Source: JAGKXC01 sp964554385 (GTDB taxonomy: Bacteria > Bacteroidota > Bacteroidia > NS11-12g > UBA955). Taken from it: a stretch of DNA of 22,038 bases. Numbering within the stretch: the first letter of the stretch is position 1; every line of letters begins with the position of its first letter. The notes beneath the pieces were generated by a model that saw only the letters and a list, made by a program, of their open reading frames with translations, was not told the DNA's origin and did not search any database. The stretch covers positions 1-22,038 of the forward strand of contig CAZKOM010000032.1 of assembly GCA_964554385.1 (NCBI GenBank), read 5' to 3'. Below are positions 1-8,500 of the stretch, piece by piece. A program made the position numbers and the translations under genes.

Positions 1-887
1 TGTTTGATGCAGACGATGCCATGATTCGCATCGATATGAGTGAATTCATGGAGAAATTTGCGGTTAGTAGATTAGTGGGGGCGCCTCCAGGATATGTAGG
101 ATATGAAGAGGGTGGTATGCTTACGGAAAAAGTTCGAAGAAAACCGTATAGCGTAATTTTGTTTGATGAAGTAGAAAAAGCGCACCCTGACGTGTTCAAC
201 TTGTTATTACAAGTTTTGGATGAAGGGCAGATGACCGATTCTTTAGGTCGTAAAATTGATTTTCGAAACACCGTGATTATCATGACTTCCAATATTGGAT
301 CTAGACAATTGAAAGACTTTGGAACGGGCGTTGGTTTTGGAACGATTAATAAAGAAGCAAGTAGGGAGAAAGATGCAAAACAGGTGATTGAAACCCAATT
401 GCGTAAGTTTTTCTCTCCAGAATTCTTAAACCGAATTGATGATGTAATCGTCTTTAATTCTTTGGCCAAAGAAGAAATTATTCAGATTTTGGATATCCGA
501 ATGAAGAAGGTTTTGAAGCGTATAGCTGATATTGGCTACCATGTAGAGTTAACAGATACGGCGAAATCCTTCTTGGCAGAAAAAGGATTTGATCCTGATT
601 TCGGTGCCAGACCACTGCAACGTGCCTTACAGAAATACATGGAAGAGCCATTGGCTGAACAGGTACTGCAAGGGAATTTGAAAGAAGGATCATATTTGAA
701 GGTTGATCACGCTGAAGGGGCCGATGAATTACTAATTACAGTAGCTTCTAAGCAATTGGATGCTCCAGTTACTGAAACTTTAGCTATTGAGGGGTCTAGT
801 GAAACTAAAACATTGGGTTCAGGCGAATCTGAAGCGGCGAAACCAAAGCGAGGAAGATCGTCAAAAAAAGATGGTGAGGAAAAGTAA
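1..887 (+). CDS. clpC: ClpC-type AAA+ unfoldase, C-terminal part (5' end outside window)
   Basis: This is the C-terminal 294 residues of a Clp/Hsp100 ATPase, which unfolds substrates for the ClpP protease in the cytoplasm; the start lies upstream of the window. The reading frame is open from base 3. Seen in the fragment: the pore-loop region GAPPGYVGYEEGG (about residues 26-38), Walker B VILFDE with the acidic pair at 55-56, sensor-1 Asn in TSNIGS (97), arginine finger in FLNRID (Arg145) and sensor-2 GAR (Arg203), together a complete second AAA+ module minus its Walker A. The D2-small domain follows and the last 60 residues or so are a charged, Ser/Lys/Glu-rich tail (KPKRGRSSKK) that is probably disordered. 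The choice of ClpC over ClpB or ClpA rests on similarity of the D2 region; the N-terminal domain that would decide is not visible. Confidence 0.88.
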   Translation, partial: FDADDAMIRIDMSEFMEKFAVSRLVGAPPGYVGYEEGGMLTEKVRRKPYSVILFDEVEKAHPDVFNLLLQVLDEGQMTDSLGRKIDFRNTVIIMTSNIGSRQLKDFGTGVGFGTINKEASREKDAKQVIETQLRKFFSPEFLNRIDDVIVFNSLAKEEIIQILDIRMKKVLKRIADIGYHVELTDTAKSFLAEKGFDPDFGARPLQRALQKYMEEPLAEQVLQGNLKEGSYLKVDHAEGADELLITVASKQLDAPVTETLAIEGSSETKTLGSGESEAAKPKRGRSSKKDGEEK

Positions 888-962
888 TTAGTTGTTCCGA
901 GGCGGATTAGTTAGGCATCCCCAATTGGAATTTGGAACTCAATAAAAACTGAAAAAAAATAT

Positions 963-1002
963 ATAGGTTCTTAGAAAAATCTGCGGATTTCTAAGAACCT
1001 AT
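963..1002. terminator. bidirectional intrinsic terminator between clpC and the NlpC/P60 gene
   Basis: A perfect 15-bp inverted repeat (963-977 paired with 988-1002) encloses a 10-base loop. A T-run follows on the plus strand (1002-1006), and an A-rich run (952-962) gives a U-tract for minus-strand transcripts. It can therefore serve both convergent genes. The minus-strand stop codon (973-971) and the final codons of the NlpC/P60 gene lie within the hairpin, so the stem is partly coding. Confidence 0.85.
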
Positions 1003-1480
1003 TTTTATAATAGGGTTGATTTACTGAATCTATTCGTATTCCACTGCTGGTAGCCGAGTGGATGAAATAGATATTTGAATCGGTCACTTCAGTGATAATA
1101 CCAACATGTCCGCTAATTCTCCGTGAAGCATTACTGCCGGTAAAACAAATAACATCCCCAGGTTTTGCTTCTAATTTTGAAACTTGCACTCCGGCTCCGT
1201 GGAACCCACTGGAACTTGCAGGTGTTTTTATTCCTAATACGCTGGAATAACAGTAACCAACAAATCCGCTGCAATCAAATCCTTGTGGGGTTTTCCCGCC
1301 CCCACGATATCGGGTACCCATATGCGTATATGCTTCTTGTAGTAAGGCATTTATTTCAGGTAGACCTATAGATTCAGATACAATTACATCGGATTCAACA
1401 GATTTACTGGAAATCTGTGCCTCTAGGTTAGTATACGTACCGCTGAATAAACAACAAAAAGCAATAATTAAATTTCTCAT
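971..1480 (-). CDS. NlpC/P60 family cell-wall hydrolase, secreted
   Basis: A 169-residue NlpC/P60 cysteine peptidase of the type that cleaves peptidoglycan stem peptides in the periplasm. The first 22 residues look like a signal peptide (MRNLIIAFCCLFSG, cleavage probably after LEA). The catalytic Cys is in GFDCSGFVGYC (Cys70), the catalytic His in GHVGII (His125), and the third polar residue is His141 in FIHSATSSG. It is the last gene of a minus-strand operon behind the M48 lipoprotein, with only 6 bases between them, and its stop codon is inside the downstream terminator. No accessory SH3 or LysM domain is present, so targeting must come from the catalytic domain or from partners. ATG start at 1480. 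The exact bond cleaved cannot be read from the sequence. Confidence 0.9.
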   Translation of the reverse strand: MRNLIIAFCCLFSGTYTNLEAQISSKSVESDVIVSESIGLPEINALLQEAYTHMGTRYRGGGKTPQGFDCSGFVGYCYSSVLGIKTPASSSGFHGAGVQVSKLEAKPGDVICFTGSNASRRISGHVGIITEVTDSNIYFIHSATSSGIRIDSVNQPYYKNRFLEIRRFF

Positions 1481-1486
1481 TGTGAA

Positions 1487-2293
1487 TTAATTAAGTAGTT
1501 TAATCATTGATTTGTATCGTTCGGCATAGGTATTACCTACTTTTTTTCCTTTAGATTCCCAACGTTGTTTCATATTTTGTACCCGATTACCAGGGTTGGG
1601 ATGGGTACTTAAGAATTCGGGAATGTTACCTTTTTGCTCTTTTTCCATTTTTTCGAAGAACCCTGCTGCACCTGTTGGGTTGTAACTTGTTGCATACAAC
1701 CAGTCTACAGAACAATTGTCGGCTTCGGTTTCCGCATCGCGTCCGTAGCTTAACTGCGCTAAGTTGGTTGCGATTCTCAATAACTGCGCTTTGTCTGCTC
1801 CAAAAATTAATTCTAGCAATAAATTCACGCCAAATTCACGGGTTAAAGCATCGGTAGAATGTCTTTTTTCAGCATGAGCCATTTCATGCCCCATTACACC
1901 CGCCAATTGATCTTCGCTTTCTAGATACTTCATCAGCCCTGTATACACATAAATAAAACCACCGGGGGTACAGAATGCGTTTTGGATGGTATCGTTCTTT
2001 ATTAATCGAACTCTCCAAACAAAGTCTTTTTTATGCTCTAAAAGATTGGTAGCCAATATGCTGTCGCGAATTCCATAAACATAATTGTATATTTTTGAAT
2101 TTTGTGCGGAATCAATTATTACCATGGTGGGATCATTTTCTATACTACCTGCAACTTGTTGACCTAAAGCAACATCATTCTCCACCGGGAAGATATTTAC
2201 TTTACCAATCCATGAAGAACAAGCGGAAACCCACAAGGTGGCAGAACCAATAAAAATCCAAATAAATACGTTGCGTTTTGCAGTTTTCGACAT
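1487..2293 (-). CDS. M48 family zinc metalloprotease, predicted lipoprotein
   Basis: A 268-residue periplasmic M48 peptidase of the BepA/LoiP type, a family that degrades or assists misassembled outer-membrane proteins. The ATG at 2293 is chosen because it gives a compact lipoprotein signal peptide: basic MSKTAKRN, a hydrophobic stretch, then lipobox VSAC with acylated Cys25. The longer frame would begin at a TTG (2329) and add 12 residues that spoil this signal. The zinc site is HEMAH (His136, Glu137, His140) with the third ligand in the ETEAD motif (Glu188). There are no multi-pass helices, which separates it from HtpX. It lies 58 bases after tamL and 6 bases before the NlpC/P60 gene in the same direction; the pairing with an Omp85 protein fits an outer-membrane quality-control role (inference). 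Confidence 0.9.
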   Translation of the reverse strand: MSKTAKRNVFIWIFIGSATLWVSACSSWIGKVNIFPVENDVALGQQVAGSIENDPTMVIIDSAQNSKIYNYVYGIRDSILATNLLEHKKDFVWRVRLIKNDTIQNAFCTPGGFIYVYTGLMKYLESEDQLAGVMGHEMAHAEKRHSTDALTREFGVNLLLELIFGADKAQLLRIATNLAQLSYGRDAETEADNCSVDWLYATSYNPTGAAGFFEKMEKEQKGNIPEFLSTHPNPGNRVQNMKQRWESKGKKVGNTYAERYKSMIKLLN

Positions 2294-2351
2294 AATAATT
2301 CGCCCGCACAGAAGCAAGAAATGTGCCAAAGCCGATAAATGGCCTAGGATT

Positions 2352-4742
2352 TTAAAATGGATAATCTAAACCAATTACAATATTGGTTTCATTAATAAGA
2401 TACTTGCCAAACCCAGTTTCCAATCCTTTGGCTAAAACCCAACGATTTTCAATTGCTTTTGAGGGATCGCGCAATGGCCAACCCCAATCCAATCGGAACA
2501 TGAAAAATTCCAAATCAAAACGCATCCCAATTCCTGTATTTACAGCAACTTCACCAAGGAATTTCTTGCGATTTATTACTCCATAACCTGCAGTAGATCC
2601 TCCTGCATCGGAAAAATTCCAGATATTACCCGCATCCATGAAAAGGGCACTTTCAATGAAGTTTTTAATCAACGTAAATCGATATTCAACATTCGCCTCG
2701 TAAATTATTTCCCCACTTCGGTCAATAATAGTACCCACGGAACTTGGTGTATTTCCAGGCCCTAACCCTCGAGGTCTCCATCCCCTCAACGAGTTGGAAC
2801 CACCAATAAAATAGCGTTTATCGTAGGGGATAACCTCACTATTTCCATATGGTATCGCTAGGCCCATTTTTGCACGAACGGCAATACTGTTTAGTTCATC
2901 CAAGGTAATCCTGTACCGAAATTCGGTTTCAACTTTGGAGTATTGAAAATAGTTTACGCCCAAAAATTGGTAGTTAGAATCGGGATTATAATTGGGTTCA
3001 AACAAATATCGATACAACCGATGTAAGTTGCCTGATGCTTCGAAGCCCATTCGTATGAAATAGTAATTTGCGCCTGGCTTGTTTCTATCGTTCGCGAGAA
3101 TTATACCTACTTTGGATGCAGATATAAGTTGATTGGTAAATACACGTTTTACGAAATCTTGGTCCAACTGAGGCAGTTTCGGCAAGAAATCATTGCTTAA
3201 TACGTTGCGGTTATAGCTCACTTCCAACGGAGTGTAATACCAGCTTAATTTGGGTCGAATGAATTGAAAAGAAATACTCGCTGGTAGACTACTTCTTAGG
3301 AAGTTAGGGTTATTTTCAAATTGATAACTCAGAGAAAAAACGGTGTTTTTACGTTCGAAGACTTTCCGGGAATCGAGTTCATTAAGCAATCGAAAATTGG
3401 GTAAAGAGAGCTGAGCATTGACCCCCTGTTGTATACCTTGAGCAAAATTAAAATCCCCGATATTTCCGCGTTTAAAGATTGCCTCCCAAGAGGTAATGCT
3501 TGAAATCCTCAAATTTTCCGCATTGCCAAACACATTTCGGTTGGTAAAACTAAGAATACCTGCCAAACCAAAACTCTGTTGAGATTGAGTTTGAAAGTTG
3601 GTTCCTGAACTACCTTGAGGCGAGTACAAAACTTGGGGTTCTGCATTCCAAAACATCCGTGGATAGGCTTTCGCCGTAAGAAAAGTGGAAATTGTCTCTG
3701 TGGCACTATCTAATTCTTGACGTATATCCACGAAAGAGAAAATACCCAATTCCACCAATGCTTGATAGGTTTGGTTGGTTTTGATTTGCGAATACAAACT
3801 CCCTGAATCTATTTGTAATAACGGTGTTAGCGTAGAAAGGTTGATCGTATAATGATTGAGTTTTAAAACTTTTCCCGGTAATACCACCACCTCTGGAGTA
3901 TTGAGTTCTTTATACTTTGAACTGCATTGAATCTCTAAATACAATTTCCCAAATTTAAACGGCTTGAGTTCTTTGGATTTGGCACTGCTCGGTGGACTTA
4001 CAATTAAATATACACTTCCTTCCTTTTGAGAATAGGCGGTATCGATTTCGTACCGGAAGCAAGATGGGTTGGCCTCAAAATAACCCCGATCTCTTAATTC
4101 GCTGGTTAATAGAGTTTTCGCGTCGTTGAGGTTGTTTAAATTCAACGGCCAATATTGCCTGTAAATAGGTTTTTTGGCAATAATGGAGTCTACCACAAGA
4201 AGTACGTTTGAATCTACCGATTCTGTAACAAAGGATTTTAATTTATAGGGTCGTTCTGGATAAATATGGTATACTACCTTTGCTTTACGCTTGCTTTTAT
4301 AAACCATTTGAGAAACTCGGGCGTCGAAATAACCCTCATTGAAAAGGTAATCACGGATGTTATCCGATGATAATTTTGTTAGGGCTTCCGATACTAAGAC
4401 GGGGGGTTCACCCCATTGATTTCTAAGTTTAGAACGCCAGGCTACGGAATCGTTTTTCTCGGGATGTTTGTAACTGCTTCCTATCGCATAACTCCACAAG
4501 AATACAGGTAAGCGATTGAATAGCACTCGTTTGTTCGGCCGATGTAGGATTTGAGCTTTTAGATCGCCCTCTTTCAGTGTCTTATTGTCGTGGACTACAA
4601 CTAGGTTTTTTCGAAGCAAGAATTGTTCGTCGGGGATTGTTTTCTTTACCCCACAACTGAACAATACCATCGTAATCGAAAAAAGCAGTCCAATTGCACT
4701 ACTCCAAGGAAAATAAAGATATTTGTGTTTTTTATATGCCAA
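2352..4742 (-). CDS. tamL: TamL-type outer-membrane Omp85 lipoprotein (BamA/TamA family)
   Basis: A 796-residue Omp85-superfamily protein with a lipoprotein signal: basic KKHKY, hydrophobic segment, lipobox LFSC with Cys30. A lipidated TamA/BamA-like protein is the Bacteroidota TamL form, thought to work with TamB in moving proteins or lipids to the outer membrane. POTRA-like repeats occupy about residues 35-360 (DYLFNEGYFDA at 131-141, LRDRGYFEAN at 216-225). A 16-strand barrel domain follows, with the family loop motif GGSNSLRGWRPRGLG at 647-661 and a C-terminal beta-signal ending in Phe (GLDYPF). No ATG exists between the upstream stop (4775-4773) and residue 25, so translation probably begins at TTG 4742. 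That codon lies inside the divergent methyltransferase gene, so the tamL promoter must overlap that coding sequence. No tamB is in the window. Confidence 0.88.
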   Translation of the reverse strand: MAYKKHKYLYFPWSSAIGLLFSITMVLFSCGVKKTIPDEQFLLRKNLVVVHDNKTLKEGDLKAQILHRPNKRVLFNRLPVFLWSYAIGSSYKHPEKNDSVAWRSKLRNQWGEPPVLVSEALTKLSSDNIRDYLFNEGYFDARVSQMVYKSKRKAKVVYHIYPERPYKLKSFVTESVDSNVLLVVDSIIAKKPIYRQYWPLNLNNLNDAKTLLTSELRDRGYFEANPSCFRYEIDTAYSQKEGSVYLIVSPPSSAKSKELKPFKFGKLYLEIQCSSKYKELNTPEVVVLPGKVLKLNHYTINLSTLTPLLQIDSGSLYSQIKTNQTYQALVELGIFSFVDIRQELDSATETISTFLTAKAYPRMFWNAEPQVLYSPQGSSGTNFQTQSQQSFGLAGILSFTNRNVFGNAENLRISSITSWEAIFKRGNIGDFNFAQGIQQGVNAQLSLPNFRLLNELDSRKVFERKNTVFSLSYQFENNPNFLRSSLPASISFQFIRPKLSWYYTPLEVSYNRNVLSNDFLPKLPQLDQDFVKRVFTNQLISASKVGIILANDRNKPGANYYFIRMGFEASGNLHRLYRYLFEPNYNPDSNYQFLGVNYFQYSKVETEFRYRITLDELNSIAVRAKMGLAIPYGNSEVIPYDKRYFIGGSNSLRGWRPRGLGPGNTPSSVGTIIDRSGEIIYEANVEYRFTLIKNFIESALFMDAGNIWNFSDAGGSTAGYGVINRKKFLGEVAVNTGIGMRFDLEFFMFRLDWGWPLRDPSKAIENRWVLAKGLETGFGKYLINETNIVIGLDYPF
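4694..4725 (+). promoter_or_regulatory. possible promoter of the RNA methyltransferase gene
   Basis: GATATTTG at 4718-4725 matches the Bacteroidota -7 box TAnnTTTG at all but its first base. A TTG at 4694-4696 lies 21 bases upstream, where a -33 element is expected. The predicted transcript start is only about 6 bases before the ATG at 4736. The element lies inside the 5' end of tamL on the other strand. Confidence 0.35.
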
Positions 4743-5509
4743 GTCAATCTCAGTTGAAACACCTGAGCTCGCTCAAGTTATCCAAATTCAGACAAAAATA
4801 TGCGCAATTTTTGGTGGAAGGGCGAAAAGCAGTAGAGGAAGTATTCCACAGTCAGTGGAAGGTGTTGGGGATTTGGTGCACCCAAGAGTTTGTAAACAAA
4901 CATAGTCCAGGATATCCTTATGAGATTATGACGGTATCGGACAATAAAAAAATCTCCTCGATGGAAACACCGCCTGGGGTATTTGCGTGGGTAGAAATGT
5001 TGCCATTGGACGAAATTATCAAACAGAAAAAGGTCTTAGAGATAGAGAAATCGAATCCCAAATTCACCCTGGTTTTAGATGGTATTAGTGACCCCGGGAA
5101 TCTAGGTACATTAATTAGATTGGCCGATTGGTATGGACTGGATGAAATTATTGCCAGTACGGATACGGTGGATTGTTTCAATCCAAAGGTATTGTCGGCT
5201 ACAATGGGTTCTTTTTTGCGCGTTGGAATTCGATATGTGAGCATTCTTGATTGGATGGAAACCTACCCGGGTGTGGTTTTTGGTGCCGATTTGGTTGGGG
5301 AGTCTGTGTATAACTGTGAGGTGCCGAGTCAATCAGCATTAATTATTGGTAGTGAATCTCACGGATTGAGATCTGAGGTGAAAGCTGCGTTACGGCGATT
5401 TATCACCATTCCTAGGATAGGCGAAGCAGAAAGTTTGAATGCGGGTATTGCTGCGGCGATTGCAATGGATAATATGTTGCGAAAAATGCAAATACTTCCA
5501 TCGAAATAA
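4736..5509 (+). CDS. SpoU/TrmH family RNA 2'-O-methyltransferase
   Basis: A 257-residue SPOUT-class enzyme that methylates a ribose 2'-OH in rRNA or tRNA using S-adenosylmethionine. Start ATG 4736 gives MPSQSQLKHLSSLK, matching the usual N-terminal substrate-binding domain (VEGRKAVEE about 28-36). An upstream in-frame start candidate at 4694 would add 14 residues without family support. The three trefoil-knot motifs are visible: motif 1 DPGNLGTLIRLA (119-130, conserved Asn and catalytic Arg128), motif 2 IIGSESHGL (203-211) and motif 3 IPRIGEAESLNAG (225-237). Its target nucleotide cannot be assigned from sequence alone, so no symbol is given. It is divergent from tamL with the start codons overlapping, and 55 bases upstream of the DUF4175 gene. 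Confidence 0.92.
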   Translation: MPSQSQLKHLSSLKLSKFRQKYAQFLVEGRKAVEEVFHSQWKVLGIWCTQEFVNKHSPGYPYEIMTVSDNKKISSMETPPGVFAWVEMLPLDEIIKQKKVLEIEKSNPKFTLVLDGISDPGNLGTLIRLADWYGLDEIIASTDTVDCFNPKVLSATMGSFLRVGIRYVSILDWMETYPGVVFGADLVGESVYNCEVPSQSALIIGSESHGLRSEVKAALRRFITIPRIGEAESLNAGIAAAIAMDNMLRKMQILPSK

Positions 5510-5534
5510 TGATGACATAGCGATCGTTGTATAG

Positions 5535-5542
5535 TAAATTTG
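5535..5542 (+). promoter_or_regulatory. Bacteroidota -7 promoter box before the DUF4175 gene
   Basis: TAAATTTG is a full match to TAnnTTTG, 22 bases before the ATG at 5565, giving a predicted leader of roughly 15-20 bases. I see no TTG at the -33 distance. A Shine-Dalgarno-like AGAGG (5558-5562) precedes the ATG, which is rare in this window. Confidence 0.45.
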
Positions 5543-5564
5543 TGTTTTTGGTATTTTAGAGGTA

Positions 5565-8500
5565 ATGAGTTCCACCGTACATCAAAGTCTGCAACAGTAT
5601 ATCCGCGCATACCATAAACAACAATGGATGCAGGGAATATTGCGATGGTTGATGGTGGTTTCCTTCATTTCGGGGTCTGTATTTTATTTAGAATATATAC
5701 TGTGGTTAAGCAGTGTTTACAAGACATTGTTATTTATTGGCTTAATATCCACGTTTGCTTTTTGGGGCTATACTTGGATTCTGAAGCCACTGATACATTG
5801 GTATGGTGGATCAGGCCGGTTAACAGAAGAGGAAGCCGCCAAAAAAATTGGGCAAGAAATCCCTGTCATTGGAGATAAATTACTCAACTATTTACAGTTA
5901 AATTCCGAATCTCGATTACCTGCCTCAACCTTTATAAACCTTGGTCTTATCCAAGCTTCCATAGAACAGAAGACGTTGGAGTTATCCAAAGTTCCTATTG
6001 TAGAATCATTGCCTTGGGGAGAATACCGGAAGTACATCAAGAAAGCGAGCCTAGCGTTAGTTTTTATAGGTGTAATTTACATTTCACAAGCGTCCAAATT
6101 AGGAGAAGGAATTCAACGAATGGCGCATTTCACCAAAACCTATGTACCCCAAGCACCTTTTAATATTCAGTTTTCAAATCCATGGGAGATTGTAGAAGGT
6201 TCTACATTGTTATTGACATTGAATATTGAAGGAAAATTGTTGCCAGAATCAGTAGAACTATGGAGTGAGGGTCAAAACAAGAAGTTTAGAAAAACAGGTC
6301 CCTCTAGTTTTGTATTCCGAAAGGAAGATGTTCGAGAGTCTGTTACATTTTGGGTAAAAGCGGCGGGTTTTGAATTTGGACCTTATGAAGTGCGTGTAAT
6401 AAAACGACCTCAATGGGAAGCGATAGAATTGTATGCGGATTATCCCGATTACACGGGGGAGGTGGATGGTCCATTAGCTGTTTCGAGTGGCCTTTCTGTG
6501 CCAGAAGGAACCATGTTGAGTTGGAAATTAAAAACAAAGTATGCCGATAAATTATGGCTTACGAAGGGGATTAATAATTCATGGTCGCAGCCAACAGAAA
6601 TTGGTAAAAATTATCAATTATTTGTTAAATCTCCAGTGGAACTCCGGTTTTTATTACAGGGTAAATTAGGCGCAGTTTCAGACACAATTGCTACTTCAAT
6701 TGCTGTTATTTCGGATCTTTATCCCAATGTAGATGTTCAATCTACGGCCGATTCTTTTAAAATTGGAACTTGGTATCTATCGGGTTTGGCCAGCGATGAT
6801 TATGGGATTTCCACGGTTAAGTTTTACTATCGCGCAATGGGTAAGGGTTTATCGGTAAAAGATACCCAATGGCAGTATAAAACCGTGTTTGAAGGACAAA
6901 AACAGCAAATAGGTATTGCATTTGGTCTAGATAGTAGGCAACTTGTACCAATCAATGCTTCGGCTATTGAATATTATTTTTCTGCCGTGGATAATGACAG
7001 GTTGAACGGAGGAAAAACCACAAAAACGGAGATTAGAACATTAAAGTTATTGGATGAAATTTCCCTGTTGCGGTCCTTAGAAAAACAGGAAGCAGGAATA
7101 GGAAAAGGTATGAGTTCTGGGGTGAAGGAATTAAAGGAAATGCAACGTGAGGCGGGCAAGTTGCAAGAATCCATGCGAAACGAACGAAGTTTAGATTGGA
7201 ATCAAGAAAATCAAGTTGAAAAGTTCATTCAAGAGCAACAAAAAATGCTCAATACGTTAAAACAGTTGCAACAAAAGCAAGAAAAAATTAACGAACAGAA
7301 GAAGAATTTGAATCCAGTAAAGCCTGAATTACAGCAAAAAAAGGATGAAATAAATAAGCAGTTGAAGCAGTTGTCGAATCCAGAAATGCAAAAGTTATTG
7401 GAGGAAATCAATAAATTACTTCAACAAAAAGCAGATAAACAACAACTTCAGCAAAAGATGGATGAGGTTAAATCCATGAATCGACAGCAAGCCATGGAGT
7501 TGGAGAAATTAATGGAGCAATTAAAATCATTGGAACTAGAGGAAGCCGTGGATTTGCAGGTTAAAGCCATGCAAGAGTGGATCGAAAAACAGGAAGCATT
7601 AGAGAAGAAAACCCAAGGGGCTAATAAATCGGAACTAGCAGAGTTGAAAAAGGAACAGGAACAACTCAATCAAGAATTGAATAAGTTGGATGAAGGAAGT
7701 AAAGAAATTGAAGAAAAGAATAAGGCGTTGGAAACTCCCATGGATTTAAACCAAGGCGAAAAAGCGAGAAATGAGGCCAAAGAAGAAGCAAGGCAAGCTG
7801 CTCAGAATCTGGGGGAGCAGAAAAAAAGTGCAGCCACCGAAAAGCAACGAAAATCGGCCGAAAAAATGAAGGAGGCTATGCAACAATTGGAACAGAGTTT
7901 CCAAAAAGAGCAAGAAAAAAGAATGGCTGAAGATTACCAGACGCTTCGAGCCCTGTTAGATAACTTAATAGAATTATCGGGTAGACAGGAGACACATTTT
8001 TTAGAATTAAGAAAGATAAATGCAGATAATCCTCGCTTAAGTTTTCTCAACAAGGAACAGATGAAATTAAAAGAAAGTTGGTTGTTTTTAGAAGACAGTT
8101 TAGAAGCTTTAGCCAAAAGACAAATGGCAATTAATCAGTTTGTTACCAAGGAATTAAATGGAATAAACTACCGCATGGAGGAAGCTTTGGAGCGTTTAAG
8201 GATAAGGAATTTACGTCAAGCAGCTGTGGAAGAACAATACGTAATGTCCGGCATGAACAGTTTAGCGGATATGCTGATGGAGAGTTTGCAAAATATGCAG
8301 CAGCAAATGCAACAGCAACAAAAAGAAGGGAACCAGGCATGTTCTAACCCAAACAACTCAGGAAAAGGAAAAGGGAAGCCAAAACCAGGAGGAAAATTAT
8401 CCGAAGGTCAAGAAAAATTAGGCGAGCAGTTGCAGAAATTACAACAAATGAAACAAGGGAAATCCGGGGGAGCTAAGGGTGGGCAGAATCAAAAGCCCGG

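Noticed and set aside
2294..2329. Longer M48 protein starting at TTG 2329
   Set aside because: The extra 12 residues precede an otherwise ideal lipoprotein signal that begins at the ATG at 2293.
4918..5610. Minus-strand frames opposite the methyltransferase gene
   Set aside because: The plus-strand gene carries all three SPOUT motifs; the antisense frames have none of their own.
7229..7669. Minus-strand frames rich in Cys, Ser and Phe opposite the DUF4175 gene
   Set aside because: They are the antisense image of Gln/Lys/Glu codons in the coiled coil; no start context or family features.
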